A stretch of DNA of 64,000 nucleotides from Shinella zoogloeoides (GCF_030733845.1 NZ_CP132311.1:3601501-3665500); one strand, 5' to 3'. Shown: positions 10,075 through 22,331, numbered from the stretch's first letter. Numbers and translations: made by a program. Notes: generated by a model from the sequence alone, not told the origin.

Positions 10075-10734
10075 TCAGCGCGAACCGAAGATCGCCGATC
10101 CGACGCGCACGCTGGTCGCACCGAGGCCGATGGCGGCCTCGTAATCGCCGGACATGCCCATCGAGAGCTTATCGAGGTTGCAGCGCTCGGCGAGCTTGGC
10201 GAGCAGCGCGAAATGCGGTCCGGGATTTTCGTCCGCCGGCGGAATGCACATCAATCCCTCGATGACGAGGCCGAGTTCGTTGCGGCAGAGGGAGACGAAG
10301 GCGACCGTATCATCCGGCGCGATCCCGGCCTTCTGCGGCTCCAGCCCGGTATTGACCTGGACATAGAGCCGCAGCGCACGGCCCTGCCGCGCCATCTCGG
10401 CGGCGATCGCCCGGGCGATCTTCTCCCGGTCGACGGTCTCGATGACGTCGAACAGCGCGACGGCTTCCGCCGCCTTGTTGGATTGCAGCGGGCCGATTAG
10501 GTGCAGCTCGATGCCCGCCGTCTCCGCACGGAGCCCGGGCCACTTGCCCTGCGCTTCCTGCACGCGGTTTTCACCGAAGACACGCTGGCCGGCCGCGATC
10601 GCCGGGCGGATCTCCTCCGCGCCGAAGGTCTTGGACACCGCGACGAGGCTCACCGATTCGGGCCGCCGGCCGGCTTCGGCGGCCGCCTTGCGCATCCGGT
10701 TGCGAACGTCTTCGAGACGGTCCTGCAGCTCCAT
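10075..10734 (-). CDS. YggS-family pyridoxal 5'-phosphate homeostasis protein (PLPBP)
   Basis: A 219-residue single-domain PLP-binding protein with an alanine-racemase-like barrel. The PLP lysine is in LVAVSKTFGAEEI, followed by FGENRVQEAQGKW and HLIGPLQSNK. The C-terminal phosphate site is LSMGMSGDYEAAI with GATSVRVGSAIFG. No catalysis is established for the family; members hold and deliver PLP and affect amino-acid balance. ATG 10734 follows GGAGAG, and the family usually begins close to here; an earlier in-frame start at 10791 adds 19 unconserved residues. It is divergent from leuS across 195 bases. Confidence 0.93.
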   Translation of the reverse strand: MELQDRLEDVRNRMRKAAAEAGRRPESVSLVAVSKTFGAEEIRPAIAAGQRVFGENRVQEAQGKWPGLRAETAGIELHLIGPLQSNKAAEAVALFDVIETVDREKIARAIAAEMARQGRALRLYVQVNTGLEPQKAGIAPDDTVAFVSLCRNELGLVIEGLMCIPPADENPGPHFALLAKLAERCNLDKLSMGMSGDYEAAIGLGATSVRVGSAIFGSR

Positions 10735-10929
10735 GATCACTCTCCATCTGTATCCTCTCCCGGACCTAGCGAAATCGGCGTCGCTTGCCAAGCGCGGGCG
10801 GGCGTCGCGCGTGGGTGCGGGGCCGGAAAACTTGACGCTTCGGCGGTTTCATGATGAAGGTCTCGGCACCATATTCGCATGGGCGAACCGCCCGAAAAGA
10901 CTTCCAAAGACTTCCGGAACATCAAAGAC

Positions 10930-13560
10930 ATGGCCACCGAACGTTACAATCCGCGCGATGCCGAGCCCCGCTGGCAGGCAAAATGGAACGACGAGAACGT
11001 CTTTCTGACCGACAACGATGACCCGCGCGAAAAGTACTACGTGCTTGAGATGTTCCCCTATCCGTCGGGCCGCATCCATATGGGCCATGTGCGCAACTAC
11101 GCCATGGGCGACGTGGTAGCGCGCTACAAGCGCGCACGCGGCTTCAACGTGCTGCATCCGATGGGCTGGGACGCCTTCGGCATGCCGGCCGAGAACGCCG
11201 CCATGCAGAACAAGGTCCACCCGAAGGGCTGGACCTACGAGAACATCGCCACGATGCGCAAGCAGCTCAAATCCATGGGCCTGTCGCTCGACTGGTCGCG
11301 TGAATTCGCCACCTGCGATGTCGAATATTACCAGCGCCAGCAGCACCTCTTCCTCGACTTCCTGGAAAAGGGCCTCGTCTACCGCAAGCAGTCCAAGGTG
11401 AACTGGGACCCGGTCGACCACACGGTTCTCGCCAACGAGCAGGTCATCGACGGCCGCGGCTGGCGCTCGGGCGCGCTGGTCGAGCAGCGCGAGCTGACAC
11501 AATGGTTCTTCCGCATCACCGATTTCAGCCAGGATCTGCTCGATTCGCTGGAGACGCTCGACCAGTGGCCGGAAAAGGTCCGGCTGATGCAGAAGAACTG
11601 GATCGGCCGCTCGGAAGGCATGCTGGTGCGCTGGGAGGTTTCCAGCGGCGCGGAGCTGACGAGCGAGAAGGACATCACGGTCTACACGACTCGTCCCGAC
11701 ACGCTGTTCGGCGCGTCGTTCCTCGCCATTTCCGCGGACCATCCGCTGGCACGGGAAGTCTCGGCGAAGAACCCCGAGATCATGGCGTTCTGTGAGGAAT
11801 GCCGCCGTGCCGGCACCTCGCTCGCCGCGCTTGAGACCGCCGAGAAGAAGGGTCTGGACACCGGTATCCGCGTCCGTCATCCCTTCGATCCGAGCTGGGA
11901 ACTGCCTGTTTATGTCGCCAACTTCGTGCTGATGGATTACGGTACGGGCGCCATCTTCGGCTGCCCCTCCGGCGACCAGCGCGACCTCGATTTCGCCCGC
12001 AAGTACGACCTGCCAGTCGTACCCGTCGTCATGCCCGGGGATGGCGATGCCGCCACCTTCGCGATCGGCGACGAGGCCTATGTCGGCGACGGCGTGATGA
12101 TCAATTCGCGCTTCCTCGACGGCCTCGGCACCGAGGAAGCCTTCGAGGAGGTGGCAAAGCGCCTTACCGCCGCCATGCTCGGCAACGCGCCGGTGGGCGA
12201 GCGCAAGGTGAATTTCCGCCTGCGCGACTGGGGTATTTCGCGCCAGCGCTACTGGGGCTGCCCGATCCCTGTCATCCATTGCGACGGTTGCGGCGTGGTT
12301 CCCGTGCCGAAGGCCGACCTGCCGGTCAAGCTGCCCGACGACGTGACCTTCGATAAGCCGGGCAACCCGCTCGACCGGCACCCGACCTGGCGCCACGTCG
12401 CCTGCCCGCAGTGCGGCAAGGACGCCCGCCGCGAGACGGACACGATGGACACTTTCGTCGATTCGTCCTGGTATTTCGCCCGCTTCACCGCGCCCTGGGA
12501 GAACGACCCAACCGATCCGGCCGCCGCCAACGCCTGGCTGCCGGTCGACCAATATATCGGCGGCATTGAGCATGCGATCCTGCATCTGCTCTATTCGCGC
12601 TTCTTCACCCGCGCCATGCAGGTGGCCGGCCATGTCGACCTGAAGGAACCCTTCAAGGGCCTCTTCACCCAGGGCATGGTCGTGCACGAAACCTATAGCC
12701 GCGCCGTCGACGGCAAGCGCGAATGGGTGACGCCCGCCGAGATCCGCATCGAGGAAGCGGACGGCAAGCGCCGCGCGACCCATCTCGAATCCGGCGAAGA
12801 AATCGCCATCGGCTCGATCGAGAAGATGTCGAAATCGAAGAAGAACGTCGTTGATCCCGACGATATCATCGCCTCCTACGGCGCCGATACCGCCCGCTTC
12901 TTCGTGCTCTCCGATTCGCCGCCGGACCGTGACGTCATCTGGTCGGAAGCCGGCGTCGAAGGCGCGCACCGCTTCGTCCAGCGCGTCTGGCGCCTCGTCG
13001 CGGAGGCCGCGCCTGTCCTGAAGGCCGCCGAAAGCCGCCCGGGCAGCGAGGGGGAAGCCCTCGCCGTCTCGCAGGCCGCCCACAGGACGCTAAAGGCCGT
13101 TCAGGCCGATTACGACAAGCTGGCCTTCAACAAGGCTGTGGCGCGCATCTACGAATTCGTCAACGCGCTCGCCGCGCCGCTGACGGCCGCCGCCGCCGGC
13201 AAGGCCTCGCCGGAATTGGCCTCGGCCCTACGCGAGGCCGTGGCCATCCTCATCCGCATCGTCGCCCCCATGACGCCGCACCTGTCGGAAGAATGCTGGC
13301 GCGAGATCGGCGGCGAGGGCCTCGTCGCCATGTCCGGCTGGCCGGCCTATGACGACCGGCTCGTCGCTGAAAACGAGATCACCCTGCCGGTGCAGATCAA
13401 CGGCAAGAAACGCGCGGATTTGACAATCGCCCGCGACGCGGACCAGAGTGCGGTCGAACAGGCCGTGCTCGCGCTCGAGGCGGTCCAGGCCGCGCTTGCC
13501 GGCCAGAGTCCCAGGAAGATCATCGTCGTACCGCAGAGGATCGTGAATGTTGTTGTCTGA
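10930..13560 (+). CDS. leuS: Leucyl-tRNA synthetase
   Basis: An 876-residue class I aminoacyl-tRNA synthetase that charges tRNA-Leu. The ATP motif HMGH is at residues 50-53 in the context [17 protein letters not shown]1 editing domain follows, and the second ATP motif is [15 protein letters not shown]. Length is typical. ATG 10930 ([15 protein letters not shown]) is chosen because the family begins there; an in-frame ATG at 10879 adds 17 residues and neither has a strong Shine-Dalgarno sequence. The gene overlaps lptE by 14 bases, making a leuS-lptE-holA operon. Confidence 0.97.
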   Translation: MATERYNPRDAEPRWQAKWNDENVFLTDNDDPREKYYVLEMFPYPSGRIHMGHVRNYAMGDVVARYKRARGFNVLHPMGWDAFGMPAENAAMQNKVHPKGWTYENIATMRKQLKSMGLSLDWSREFATCDVEYYQRQQHLFLDFLEKGLVYRKQSKVNWDPVDHTVLANEQVIDGRGWRSGALVEQRELTQWFFRITDFSQDLLDSLETLDQWPEKVRLMQKNWIGRSEGMLVRWEVSSGAELTSEKDITVYTTRPDTLFGASFLAISADHPLAREVSAKNPEIMAFCEECRRAGTSLAALETAEKKGLDTGIRVRHPFDPSWELPVYVANFVLMDYGTGAIFGCPSGDQRDLDFARKYDLPVVPVVMPGDGDAATFAIGDEAYVGDGVMINSRFLDGLGTEEAFEEVAKRLTAAMLGNAPVGERKVNFRLRDWGISRQRYWGCPIPVIHCDGCGVVPVPKADLPVKLPDDVTFDKPGNPLDRHPTWRHVACPQCGKDARRETDTMDTFVDSSWYFARFTAPWENDPTDPAAANAWLPVDQYIGGIEHAILHLLYSRFFTRAMQVAGHVDLKEPFKGLFTQGMVVHETYSRAVDGKREWVTPAEIRIEEADGKRRATHLESGEEIAIGSIEKMSKSKKNVVDPDDIIASYGADTARFFVLSDSPPDRDVIWSEAGVEGAHRFVQRVWRLVAEAAPVLKAAESRPGSEGEALAVSQAAHRTLKAVQADYDKLAFNKAVARIYEFVNALAAPLTAAAAGKASPELASALREAVAILIRIVAPMTPHLSEECWREIGGEGLVAMSGWPAYDDRLVAENEITLPVQINGKKRADLTIARDADQSAVEQAVLALEAVQAALAGQSPRKIIVVPQRIVNVVV

Positions 13561-14071
13561 CGGAACCGGCCTCTCGCGGCTTGCAAAAGTGCTTGCCGGC
13601 GTCGCGCTTATCGGTGCGCTCGCCGGCTGCCAGGTGCGGCCGCTCTACTCCACTCCGAGCGGCACGGAAGGCAAGCTTGCCTCCATCTCCCTGTCGGAGG
13701 CGGGCGACCGCGTAGAACAGCAGGTCCGCAACGACCTGATCTTCCTCTTCACCGGCGGTGCCGGCGAGGCGCAGAATGCGGTCTACCATCTGGAAATGGA
13801 CGTGACCTCCAAAACCGTCGGCGTGCTGAACGACGTGCGGACCGATACCGCGCGCTCCGGCCGGGTCACCGTGACGGCGGATTACAACCTGACGAAGTCG
13901 GACTCCGGCGAAACGATCGCCTCCGGCAAGCGCTCCGCCGTCGCCATGGTCGATTTCCCGTCCCAGGAATTCGCCAAGCTGCGCGCGATCCGCGATGCGG
14001 AGAACCGCGGCGCCCGTGAGCTCGCCGAGCTGATTCGCGCGGATGTCGCTTCGGCGCTGGCGCGGCGCTGA
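13547..14071 (+). CDS. lptE: LPS-assembly lipoprotein LptE
   Basis: A 174-residue lipoprotein. A signal sequence of about 28 residues ends in the lipobox LAGC, so the mature protein is anchored through that Cys. LptE plugs the LptD barrel in the outer membrane and helps insert lipopolysaccharide. Sequence conservation in this family is low. The call rests on the lipobox, the size, the [10 protein letters not shown] start of the mature domain and the leuS-lptE-holA order that is standard in Hyphomicrobiales. It starts inside the 3' end of leuS (14-base overlap), so translation is probably coupled. Confidence 0.88.
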   Translation: MLLSDGTGLSRLAKVLAGVALIGALAGCQVRPLYSTPSGTEGKLASISLSEAGDRVEQQVRNDLIFLFTGGAGEAQNAVYHLEMDVTSKTVGVLNDVRTDTARSGRVTVTADYNLTKSDSGETIASGKRSAVAMVDFPSQEFAKLRAIRDAENRGARELAELIRADVASALARR

Positions 14072-14078
14072 GCCGGCT

Positions 14079-15113
14079 ATGGCGGAAGTAAAGTCGCACG
14101 AATTCGATGCTTTCCTGAAACGGAAGCCTCTGCCCGCGCGGCTTCTCCTCGTCTACGGCCCCGACAGGGGTCTTGTTTCCGAGCGCGCCTCCGCGCTTGC
14201 CGTCACCAGCGGAGTCAATCTGGATGACGCCTTTTCTGTTGTGAAACTCGACGCCGGCGATATCGGCACCCAGCCCGGCCGCCTGATCGACGAGATGAAC
14301 GCCATCGGCCTCTTCGGCGGCGATCGTCTCGTCTGGATCCGCAACGCCGGCAGCGAGAAGGGACTTTCCGACGGGCTCGAAATCCTCGCGGGCCAGCCCG
14401 CCGGCCCTTCCACGCTGATCATCGAGGCGGGCGACCTGAAGAAGGGGGCCGCCCTGCGCAAGGCCGCGGAATCCAGTTCCCAGGCCGTCGCCATCGCCTG
14501 CTACGCCGATGACGGCCGCGCCCTGCAGGCGCTCATCGACCAGGAACTCGCCGCCGAGGGCATGCGGATTTCACCGGCAGCGCGCGAACGCCTCGTCGAG
14601 ACGATCGGCGGCGACCGGCTCGCTTCGCGCAATGAGGTCCGCAAGCTCGCGCTCTACTGTCGCGGCAAGGAACTGATCGAAGAGCAGGACGTGGAGGAGA
14701 TCGTCGGCGATGCCAGCGCGATTTCCACGGACGACGCCATTGACGCCATCCTGAAGGGCGACCGGGACGGCTTTATGCACGCGATCCAGAAGATCGTTTC
14801 GTCGAAAACCCCTGTCTTCCTCGTCCTGCAGGGCTGCATGCGGCAGTTCCAGCTTCTCGAGTTGATGCGGGCCGAAATGGATGAGAAACGGGCGCCGGCC
14901 GCGCAAGCCATGGCGACCTTCGGCCGCCATCTTCACTTCCGGCGCAAGCCGATCATCGAGAACGCGCTGAAAACATGGACAGGCCCCGCCATCCGCCGTG
15001 AAACCCAGCGCCTGCAAGCCGCTATCCTGCAAAGCCGGCAACGGCCGGCGCTGGAAGACACGATTGCCATGCAGACCATGCTGGCCACCGTCCTGCAATC
15101 CGGTCGCCGCTGA
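14079..15113 (+). CDS. holA: DNA polymerase III subunit delta
   Basis: A 344-residue clamp-loader subunit that opens the beta sliding clamp. The N-terminal domain includes LLLVYGPDRGLVSERA. The central HolA region has GGDRLASRNEVRKLALY, a conserved family stretch (about residues 178-194). The C-terminal collar domain is helical. ATG 14079 lies 8 bases after the lptE stop; an upstream in-frame start at 14043 would overlap lptE and lacks support. It ends 15 bases before the convergent parB. Its position next to parAB and near the putative origin is usual in this order. Confidence 0.93.
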   Translation: MAEVKSHEFDAFLKRKPLPARLLLVYGPDRGLVSERASALAVTSGVNLDDAFSVVKLDAGDIGTQPGRLIDEMNAIGLFGGDRLVWIRNAGSEKGLSDGLEILAGQPAGPSTLIIEAGDLKKGAALRKAAESSSQAVAIACYADDGRALQALIDQELAAEGMRISPAARERLVETIGGDRLASRNEVRKLALYCRGKELIEEQDVEEIVGDASAISTDDAIDAILKGDRDGFMHAIQKIVSSKTPVFLVLQGCMRQFQLLELMRAEMDEKRAPAAQAMATFGRHLHFRRKPIIENALKTWTGPAIRRETQRLQAAILQSRQRPALEDTIAMQTMLATVLQSGRR

Positions 15114-15128
15114 ATCCGGCTAACGAAT

Positions 15129-16022
15129 CTAGCGGCGCTCCAGAAGCCGGCAGATTTCTTCCAGCTGTTCCAAGGTCTTGTAGGCGATGCGCAAATTGCC
15201 GCCATTGCCCTTGTGGTTCACCGTGACATCGAGCCCGAGAACGTCCGAAAGCGTGCGCTCCAGCGCCAGCGTATCGGCATCCTTCTCGTCCTTGTGTGCC
15301 ACGGCCTGGCCGTGGTTGGGGTCGCTCTGCGCCTTGATGTCGTTCTGCGCGATCCGCTCGGCATCGCGCACCGACATGCCCTTGGCCACGATATTCTTCG
15401 CCAGGGCAACCGGATCGGAGGTCGGGATGAGCGCGCGGGCATGTCCGGCGGAGAGCGTGCCCGAAGCCAGCATTTCACGCACCGGCTCCGGCAGCTTCAG
15501 CAGCCGAAGGCTGTTTGCCACATGGCTCCGGCTCTTGCCGATGATCTCGCCGAGGTCGTTCTGCGTGTAACCGTGATCCGCGATCAGCAGCTCGTAGCCC
15601 ATTGCCTCTTCAAGCGGGTTGAGGTCGGAGCGCTGGACGTTTTCCACGATGGCGATTTCCAGCGCCGTCCGGTCGTCCACATCGCGGATGATGACGGGAA
15701 TATCCACCAGCCCCGCGAGCTGCGCCGCACGCCAACGCCGCTCACCCGCAATGATCTCGTAGCGGTTGTCCGCGATGGTGCGCACGACGACCGGCTGCAC
15801 GATGCCGTGCTGGCGGATCGACGAGGCGAGGTCCTGCAGCTCCGATTCATCGAAATAGCGCCGAGGATTGCGGGGGTTTCGGCCGACGAACTCGATCGGA
15901 ACCAGCCGATCCGGATTGACCGCCGCTTGGTTGCCGATATCGGCCGCCGGAAGCTGGTCCATTTCACCGATCAGGGCGGCAAGGCCGCGGCCGAGGCGCC
16001 GCTTGGAGTTGTCTTCATTCAT
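15129..16022 (-). CDS. parB: Chromosome-partitioning protein ParB
   Basis: A 297-residue parS-binding CTP switch protein. It starts MNEDNSKRRLGRGLAALIGE, the usual ParA-contacting start. The ParB/Srx domain includes the nucleotide motif GERRWRAAQLAG, and the helix-turn-helix includes TQNDLGEIIGKSRSHVANSL, which reads parS. The C-terminal segment is the dimer domain. It works with ParA from the next gene upstream to move the newly copied origin to the new pole. Six parS-like sites are found in this window. It is the last gene of mnmG-rsmG-parA-parB. Confidence 0.97.
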   Translation of the reverse strand: MNEDNSKRRLGRGLAALIGEMDQLPAADIGNQAAVNPDRLVPIEFVGRNPRNPRRYFDESELQDLASSIRQHGIVQPVVVRTIADNRYEIIAGERRWRAAQLAGLVDIPVIIRDVDDRTALEIAIVENVQRSDLNPLEEAMGYELLIADHGYTQNDLGEIIGKSRSHVANSLRLLKLPEPVREMLASGTLSAGHARALIPTSDPVALAKNIVAKGMSVRDAERIAQNDIKAQSDPNHGQAVAHKDEKDADTLALERTLSDVLGLDVTVNHKGNGGNLRIAYKTLEQLEEICRLLERR

Positions 16023-16046
16023 CGGTTCTACTCACGAATACTGGAA

Positions 16047-16841
16047 TCAGGCAGCCTTGCGCTGCCTCTCACGCTGGATCACTTCGGAGGCGAGCTGAAG
16101 GTAGGCCTGGCTCCCGGCGCATTTGAGATCGTAGAGAATGGCCGGCTTGCCATAGGATGGCGCTTCGGAGACGCGCACATTGCGCGGAATGAGCGTGTGA
16201 TAGACCTTTTCGCCGAGATGAGTGCGCACGTCATTGACCACTTGCTGCGCAAGATTGTTACGCGAGTCGAACATGGTCAGCACGATACCCTGGATATCGA
16301 GCCGTGGATTAACGGTGCGGCGCACCTGATCGACGGTTTCCAGCAACTGGCTGAGGCCTTCGAGCGCGAAGAACTCGCATTGCAGCGGCACCAGGACTGA
16401 ATGCGCCGCAGCCAGCGCGTTCATGGTGAGGAGATTGAACGAGGGCGGGCAATCGACCAGCACGTAAGAGTAAGACAGCGCATCGGCGGCGGCGAGCGCC
16501 CGCTTCAGCCGGAAGACACGATCGCTCTGCTGCGCGATCTCCATTTCGATACCGAGCAGGTCCATGGTCGACGGAATGATGGACAGGTTCGGTACGGCGG
16601 TCTCAAGCGCCGTATCGGCAACACTATGGCTGCCGATCAGGAGATCATAGGACGACAGCTCGCGATTGCGGCGGTCGATTCCAAGGCCCGTGCTGGCATT
16701 GCCCTGCGGATCGAGATCGACGATCAGGACGCGCTCGCCGATTGCCGCAAGCGCCGTCGCCAAGTTGATCGCGGTCGTCGTCTTGCCGACGCCGCCCTTC
16801 TGGTTCGCGATGGTGATGATCCGGTTCTTTTCGCCTATCAT
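16047..16841 (-). CDS. parA: Chromosome-partitioning ATPase ParA
   Basis: A 264-residue Walker ATPase with the deviant P-loop KGGVGKTT at residues 15-22 and the switch motif VLIVDLDPQGNASTGLG. It forms nucleoid-bound dimers that ParB-parS complexes strip off, pulling origins apart. ATG 16841 is chosen because the ParA fold starts at once (MIGEKNRIITIANQKGG); an in-frame start at 16919 would reach into rsmG. It lies 13 bases after the rsmG stop and 24 bases before parB, within the partition operon. Confidence 0.97.
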   Translation of the reverse strand: MIGEKNRIITIANQKGGVGKTTTAINLATALAAIGERVLIVDLDPQGNASTGLGIDRRNRELSSYDLLIGSHSVADTALETAVPNLSIIPSTMDLLGIEMEIAQQSDRVFRLKRALAAADALSYSYVLVDCPPSFNLLTMNALAAAHSVLVPLQCEFFALEGLSQLLETVDQVRRTVNPRLDIQGIVLTMFDSRNNLAQQVVNDVRTHLGEKVYHTLIPRNVRVSEAPSYGKPAILYDLKCAGSQAYLQLASEVIQRERQRKAA

Positions 16842-16854
16842 GGACGCCGCCAGT

Positions 16855-17487
16855 CTAAGGTTTGTGCGAAAGGTTCGACACTTCGAGCACGACGGAATCC
16901 GGCTCGACGATGCTGGCATGTTTTACCAGATCGAATCTCCACCGACCAAGCGCTTTATCGACCTCGCGCTGGTAATCCCGGCCTTTATGAAGGAAAAAGC
17001 GTAAATTCCCGTTGCGCTGCACCCACGGCAGGCCGAATTGCATTAGCAGATCGAGGTCTGCCAGCGCCCGCGCCGAGATGGCGTCACAAGATTTTATCGC
17101 TTCGGGTGCGTCTTCGATTCGGATTGGATGAATGGACGCCCTGGCACCCGTCTCGAGGATGGCCGTCCGCAAAAATGCGGCTTTCTTGTTGTTGCTTTCG
17201 ACAAGATGAACCCAGCCGTCCCCGATACCAGCCAGCAGAATGCCCGTCACGATGCCTGGAAATCCACCACCACTACCCAGATCAACCCATATACGGGGCC
17301 CGGAATACAGCGCATAGATCTGCGCGCTATCGACAACGTGACGGTTCCAGGTTTCTGAAAGCGTCGAAGGCGCGACGAGATTGATGGTTTTCGCCCATTT
17401 CTGGAAGAGCGAGACAAAACTGTTCAGTCGGTCCAGAGTTTCACGTGAAACATTCAGGCCGTTCAATTCGCGAGGTAGGGAATTCAT
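16855..17487 (-). CDS. rsmG: 16S rRNA (guanine-527-N7)-methyltransferase RsmG
   Basis: A 210-residue SAM methyltransferase (formerly gidB) that modifies the 530 loop of 16S rRNA; its loss is known to give low-level streptomycin resistance. The SAM site is [20 protein letters not shown]. The N-terminus contains NVSRET (residues 12-17), which is encoded by a parS-like sequence. ATG 17487 overlaps the mnmG stop by four bases (ATGA), so translation is coupled; a longer frame back to 17682 is only antiparallel coding noise within mnmG. The gene belongs to the mnmG-rsmG-parA-parB operon. Confidence 0.95.
   Translation of the reverse strand: MNSLPRELNGLNVSRETLDRLNSFVSLFQKWAKTINLVAPSTLSETWNRHVVDSAQIYALYSGPRIWVDLGSGGGFPGIVTGILLAGIGDGWVHLVESNNKKAAFLRTAILETGARASIHPIRIEDAPEAIKSCDAISARALADLDLLMQFGLPWVQRNGNLRFFLHKGRDYQREVDKALGRWRFDLVKHASIVEPDSVVLEVSNLSHKP
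17437..17452. other. parS-like site 3, inside rsmG
   Basis: AGTTTCACGTGAAACA, 15 of 16 matches to parS, the mismatch being the first base. It lies 35 bases inside rsmG and encodes the NVSRET peptide, about 1.4 kb from the parB start. Confidence 0.8.
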
Positions 17488-19373
17488 GCACTTTCCGCTC
17501 GATTGCCCACATCGGTGGGAATACGCTTGAGATAGGCCAGAAGAAGGGTGAGCGCCGCCGGCGTCATGCCATCGACGCGCGCTGCCTGGGCGAGATTGGA
17601 TGGGCGCGCCGCCGCCAGCTTCTGGCGAAGTTCGATGGAGAGACCGGGCAGCGCGCTGAAATCGAAGCCATCCGGAATCCATCGCTCCTCTTCGCGCCGA
17701 GCCTCGGCAATATCCGATTCCTGCCGGTTCATATAAACCGCATAACCGGCTTCGATCTCAATCGCATCGCGAACCCGGCGGGAGAAAGGCCGGAGTTCGT
17801 CCGGCCAGACATCAACCAGACGCGCAAAATCAATGTCCGGGTAGGCGAGCAGGTCATAGCCGCTTCGCCGCACGCCATCCTGATTGATCCGGATGCCATG
17901 ACCAACCGCCTCATTCGGAGACAGCTTGAGCGTGTTAAGCCGATCACGCGCCTCTTTCATCTCTCCCGACCAAGCGTCAAACCGCTGTACCCGTTCAGTA
18001 CCAACAATGCCGAGCCGCATTCCCAGCGGCGTCAGCCGCACATCCGCGTTGTCGGCGCGGAGAGACAGCCGGTACTCAGCGCGGGAGGTGAACATCCGGT
18101 AGGGTTCGGTAACCCCGCGGGAGGTCAGGTCATCGATCATCACGCCGATATAGCTATCCGTGCGGCTGAAGATATGGCCATCGACGCCGGCAGAAAGCCG
18201 CGCTGCATTCAGGCCGGCAACCAGACCCTGGGCTGCAGCCTCTTCATAGCCGGTCGTGCCATTGATCTGGCCCGCGAGAAAGAGGCCGGGCTGACGTTTA
18301 ACTTCCAACGTGGCGGAGAGCTCGCGCGGATCGACATGATCATATTCGATCGCATAGCCCGGCTGTATGATGCGGACGTTCTCCAGCCCCGGAATGGTGC
18401 GGATGAAAGCGTCCTGCACATCAGCGGGCAGGGAGGTCGAGATTCCGTTCGGGTAGACGGTAGAATCGTCAAGACCTTCCGGCTCCAGGAAAATCTGGTG
18501 GCCGTCCCGTTCACCGAACTTGACGATCTTGTCTTCAATGGAGGGGCAGTAGCGCGGACCGACACCTTCGATCTGCCCGGAATACATGGCGGACTTTCCG
18601 ATATTCTCCTCAATAATGCGGTGAGTAGCCGGCGTGGTCCGGGTGACGCCGCATTCGATCTGCGGTGTGGAAATGCGGTCCGTCATAAAGGAAAACGGCA
18701 CCGGATCCTCATCCGCGGCTTGCCGCCCGACCGCATTCCAACCGATCGTCTGCCCATCCAATCGTGCCGGCGTGCCGGTCTTCAAACGCGCAAGCCGAAG
18801 CCCCAAGCGCTCGAATGTGAGCGACAATCCGAGGGACGGTTCTTCTCCGACACGGCCGGCAGGTATCTTTTCGTTACCGATATGAATTAGTCCGCGCAGG
18901 AATGTACCTGTTGTTATGACGACCGCGCGGCAAGAAAGACGGCGCCCATCCTTCATGGAAACGCCCGCAACATGTCCGTCTCGAATATCGAGATCGAAAG
19001 CATCGCCCTCAATTACATCGAGATCGGGGATCGCTGCGATCTCCGCCTGCATGGCTTCGCGATAGAGCTTTCGGTCAGCCTGTGTGCGCGGACCGCGGAC
19101 AGCAGGACCCTTCCGACGATTGAGCAAACGAAACTGGATGCCGGCACGATCCGCGACACGGCCCATAAGACCATCCAGCGCGTCGACCTCGCGGACAAGA
19201 TGGCCCTTGCCGAGCCCGCCAATTGCCGGGTTGCAGGACATGACCCCGATGGTGGCCGCCTTATGCGTCAACAACGCCGTGCGCGCGCCGGATCGGGCAG
19301 CGGAAGACGCTGCTTCGACACCGGCATGGCCACCGCCCACCACCACAACATCATATGTGTTCATTGCATTCAT
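17484..19373 (-). CDS. mnmG: tRNA uridine-5-carboxymethylaminomethyl modification enzyme MnmG
   Basis: A 629-residue FAD protein (formerly gidA) that, with MnmE, makes the cmnm5 group at the wobble uridine of several tRNAs. The FAD dinucleotide motif [14 protein letters not shown] is near the N-terminus, and [26 protein letters not shown] and the C-terminal GidA domain are all recognisable. ATG 19373 is preferred because AGGTAGG lies 7 bases upstream; ATG 19364 is an alternative. The frame stays open to 19418, and that stretch would encode VSRET through parS site 4. First gene of the partition operon. Confidence 0.96.
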   Translation of the reverse strand: MNAMNTYDVVVVGGGHAGVEAASSAARSGARTALLTHKAATIGVMSCNPAIGGLGKGHLVREVDALDGLMGRVADRAGIQFRLLNRRKGPAVRGPRTQADRKLYREAMQAEIAAIPDLDVIEGDAFDLDIRDGHVAGVSMKDGRRLSCRAVVITTGTFLRGLIHIGNEKIPAGRVGEEPSLGLSLTFERLGLRLARLKTGTPARLDGQTIGWNAVGRQAADEDPVPFSFMTDRISTPQIECGVTRTTPATHRIIEENIGKSAMYSGQIEGVGPRYCPSIEDKIVKFGERDGHQIFLEPEGLDDSTVYPNGISTSLPADVQDAFIRTIPGLENVRIIQPGYAIEYDHVDPRELSATLEVKRQPGLFLAGQINGTTGYEEAAAQGLVAGLNAARLSAGVDGHIFSRTDSYIGVMIDDLTSRGVTEPYRMFTSRAEYRLSLRADNADVRLTPLGMRLGIVGTERVQRFDAWSGEMKEARDRLNTLKLSPNEAVGHGIRINQDGVRRSGYDLLAYPDIDFARLVDVWPDELRPFSRRVRDAIEIEAGYAVYMNRQESDIAEARREEERWIPDGFDFSALPGLSIELRQKLAAARPSNLAQAARVDGMTPAALTLLLAYLKRIPTDVGNRAESA

Positions 19374-19387
19374 ATCGCACCTACCTG

Positions 19388-19403
19388 TTTCACGTGAAAC
19401 GCC
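19388..19403. other. parS-like site 4, upstream of mnmG
   Basis: TGTTTCACGTGAAACG, 15 of 16 matches, mismatch only at the last base. It forms a pair with site 5, the start points being 42 bases apart, in the short gap between mnmG and mnmE where the partition operon promoter should also lie. ParB binding could affect its own operon. Confidence 0.85.
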
Positions 19404-19429
19404 TGAAGCGACTCGCACACGTTGCAGTG

Positions 19430-19445
19430 TTTCACGTGAATCATT
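19430..19445. other. parS-like site 5, between mnmG and mnmE
   Basis: TGTTTCACGTGAATCA, 15 of 16 matches. It overlaps the last codons of mnmE by five bases (stop at 19441-19443). Confidence 0.8.
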
Positions 19446-20757
19446 TGCCTATGCAGAATTCCGAAAAAATGACGTCGAGAAGATTTTCGACATCGACGCG
19501 TCCAGTCACACGCCCGAGCGACTGACCGGCAAGCCGAAGGTATTCAGCCTGGATATCAAGCCCATTGGTCGCCTCAATAGCACGACGGATATTTTCCCTG
19601 GCCGTCGACAAATTGAGGATATGGCGTTGCCGGGTCGGTAATGCCAGCGCACTGCCGGCCTCAAGGTTGGGAAGATGGCGGCCAATGGCATCCAGCAGGT
19701 CGGATACCCCGTCGCCCGATTTTACCGAGATCGTAACATCTGCACCATCCTCAGGCCAAGGTGTTTTCACTTGGTCTGACTTGGTCCTCACGCGAAGCGT
19801 CTGGCCGTCATAGATCCCGTCCAATGAAGTCCATTGCGCATCCTCCGACAGCAGCAAGAGAAGGTGCGCATCGCTCATAGAGAGATGAGTCCGGCGGATT
19901 CCCTCCCGTTCGACAATGTCCTCTGTCGCCCGCAGTCCCGCCGTATCATAAAGGCGAACCGCGAAACCGGACAGATCGAGATCGACATGCAGAACGTCAC
20001 GTGTCGTGCCCGGTATATCCGTCACGATGGCGACGTCACGCTTCGCCAGATGGTTCAGCAAGCTCGATTTCCCGGCATTCGGCGGTCCGGCGATAACAAC
20101 CTTCAGGCCATCACGCACGATCTCGCCAGTGCGCGCATCGGCAACGTGGTTAAGAATTTCCTGCTCCAGCGCATGCATATCGCGCCAGATTGATGACGCG
20201 ACGGAACCGGGCACGTCGTCTTCGTCGGCAAAATCCAGCTCTGCCTCGATCATCGCGCGTGCATGGGTCAATCGTTTCGCCCACGACTCGTAGAGCAATG
20301 ACAATCCGCCCGAGGCATGTTCCGCCGCGAGGCGCCGCTGCATTTCCGTCTCCGCAGCGATAAGATCCGCCAGGCCTTCCACCTCAACGAGATCCATGCG
20401 ACCGTTGAGGAAGGCGCGTCGCGAAAATTCTCCCGCCTCTGCCGGCCGCAGACCTTCCATGGATTCAAGCGCGGCGAGTACGGCTTTCACGGTGGCCCGA
20501 CCGCCGTGAATCTGGAGTTCGGCGCAGTCCTCGCCGGTAAACGAGTTAGGGCCGGGAAAAACGAGAATCAGGCCTTCATCGAGTTTGTTACCATTACGAT
20601 TCCGAATCGATAGTAGGGACGCGCGGCGCACCGGGGGTATGCGCCCGCACAACTCCTCGACGGCCTGCAGGCTTCTTGCGCCGCTCAAACGGATGACGGC
20701 AACCCCGGAAGGAAGGCCGCCGCTCGACAAAGCGAAGATTGTATCCGTTGCACTCAT
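19441..20757 (-). CDS. mnmE: tRNA modification GTPase MnmE
   Basis: A 438-residue GTPase (formerly trmE) and partner of MnmG in wobble-uridine modification. It has an N-terminal tetrahydrofolate-binding domain ([20 protein letters not shown]), a helical domain and an inserted Ras-like G domain with P-loop [12 protein letters not shown] and DTAGLR. The C-terminus ends FCIGK, the family's catalytic Cys motif. ATG 20757 is chosen; ATG 20766, three codons upstream, is possible. It is separated from mnmG by two parS sites and from the upstream rho by a terminator, so it probably has its own promoter. Confidence 0.96.
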   Translation of the reverse strand: MSATDTIFALSSGGLPSGVAVIRLSGARSLQAVEELCGRIPPVRRASLLSIRNRNGNKLDEGLILVFPGPNSFTGEDCAELQIHGGRATVKAVLAALESMEGLRPAEAGEFSRRAFLNGRMDLVEVEGLADLIAAETEMQRRLAAEHASGGLSLLYESWAKRLTHARAMIEAELDFADEDDVPGSVASSIWRDMHALEQEILNHVADARTGEIVRDGLKVVIAGPPNAGKSSLLNHLAKRDVAIVTDIPGTTRDVLHVDLDLSGFAVRLYDTAGLRATEDIVEREGIRRTHLSMSDAHLLLLLSEDAQWTSLDGIYDGQTLRVRTKSDQVKTPWPEDGADVTISVKSGDGVSDLLDAIGRHLPNLEAGSALALPTRQRHILNLSTARENIRRAIEATNGLDIQAEYLRLAGQSLGRVTGRVDVENLLDVIFSEFCIGK

Positions 20758-20829
20758 TCCATCCATTCCGGTTACGAATCGAAGTCTTCGTTTCGGAGAA
20801 GAATCGAATATTTCATTCTTGAACGAAAA

Positions 20830-20855
20830 ATGGCCCCGTCTTGCGGCGGGACCAT
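20830..20855 (-). terminator. rho terminator
   Basis: A 9-base stem (ATGGTCCCG / CGGGGCCAT with one G-U pair on the minus strand) with an 8-base loop, followed on the minus strand by five T residues. It lies 25 bases after the rho stop. Confidence 0.7.
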
Positions 20856-20880
20856 GTCTTAAAACGGAAAAGCACCGCGA

Positions 20881-22146
<1,266 letters not shown>

Positions 22147-22331
22147 GAATGGTCCATGCTGCGGGTCTTAGGATGGGAAAAGGCGTGCGGGTCAGGGAGG
22201 AACTGCGGGGGGTTCATGCAGTTCACTGAACGAATACACATGCCACGAAAGATGAGATGGGGCGGAAAATAGCGTTTCAGGCGCTGCCCCGCAAGGGGGC
22301 CTTGCAATTTCGTTCGATTTGTCGCGGCCGC

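Noticed and set aside
10849..13083. A 744-codon minus-strand open frame across leuS
   Set aside because: leuS on the plus strand has all synthetase motifs; the opposite frame is a codon-bias artefact, as are similar frames opposite acs, prpE, gyrB, addA and addB (5054-7363, 8324-9994, 31972-34128, 54774-57317, 58192-60840).
22147..22331. Possible attenuator in front of rho
   Set aside because: Expected from known rho autoregulation, but I could not find a definite stem-loop by eye.
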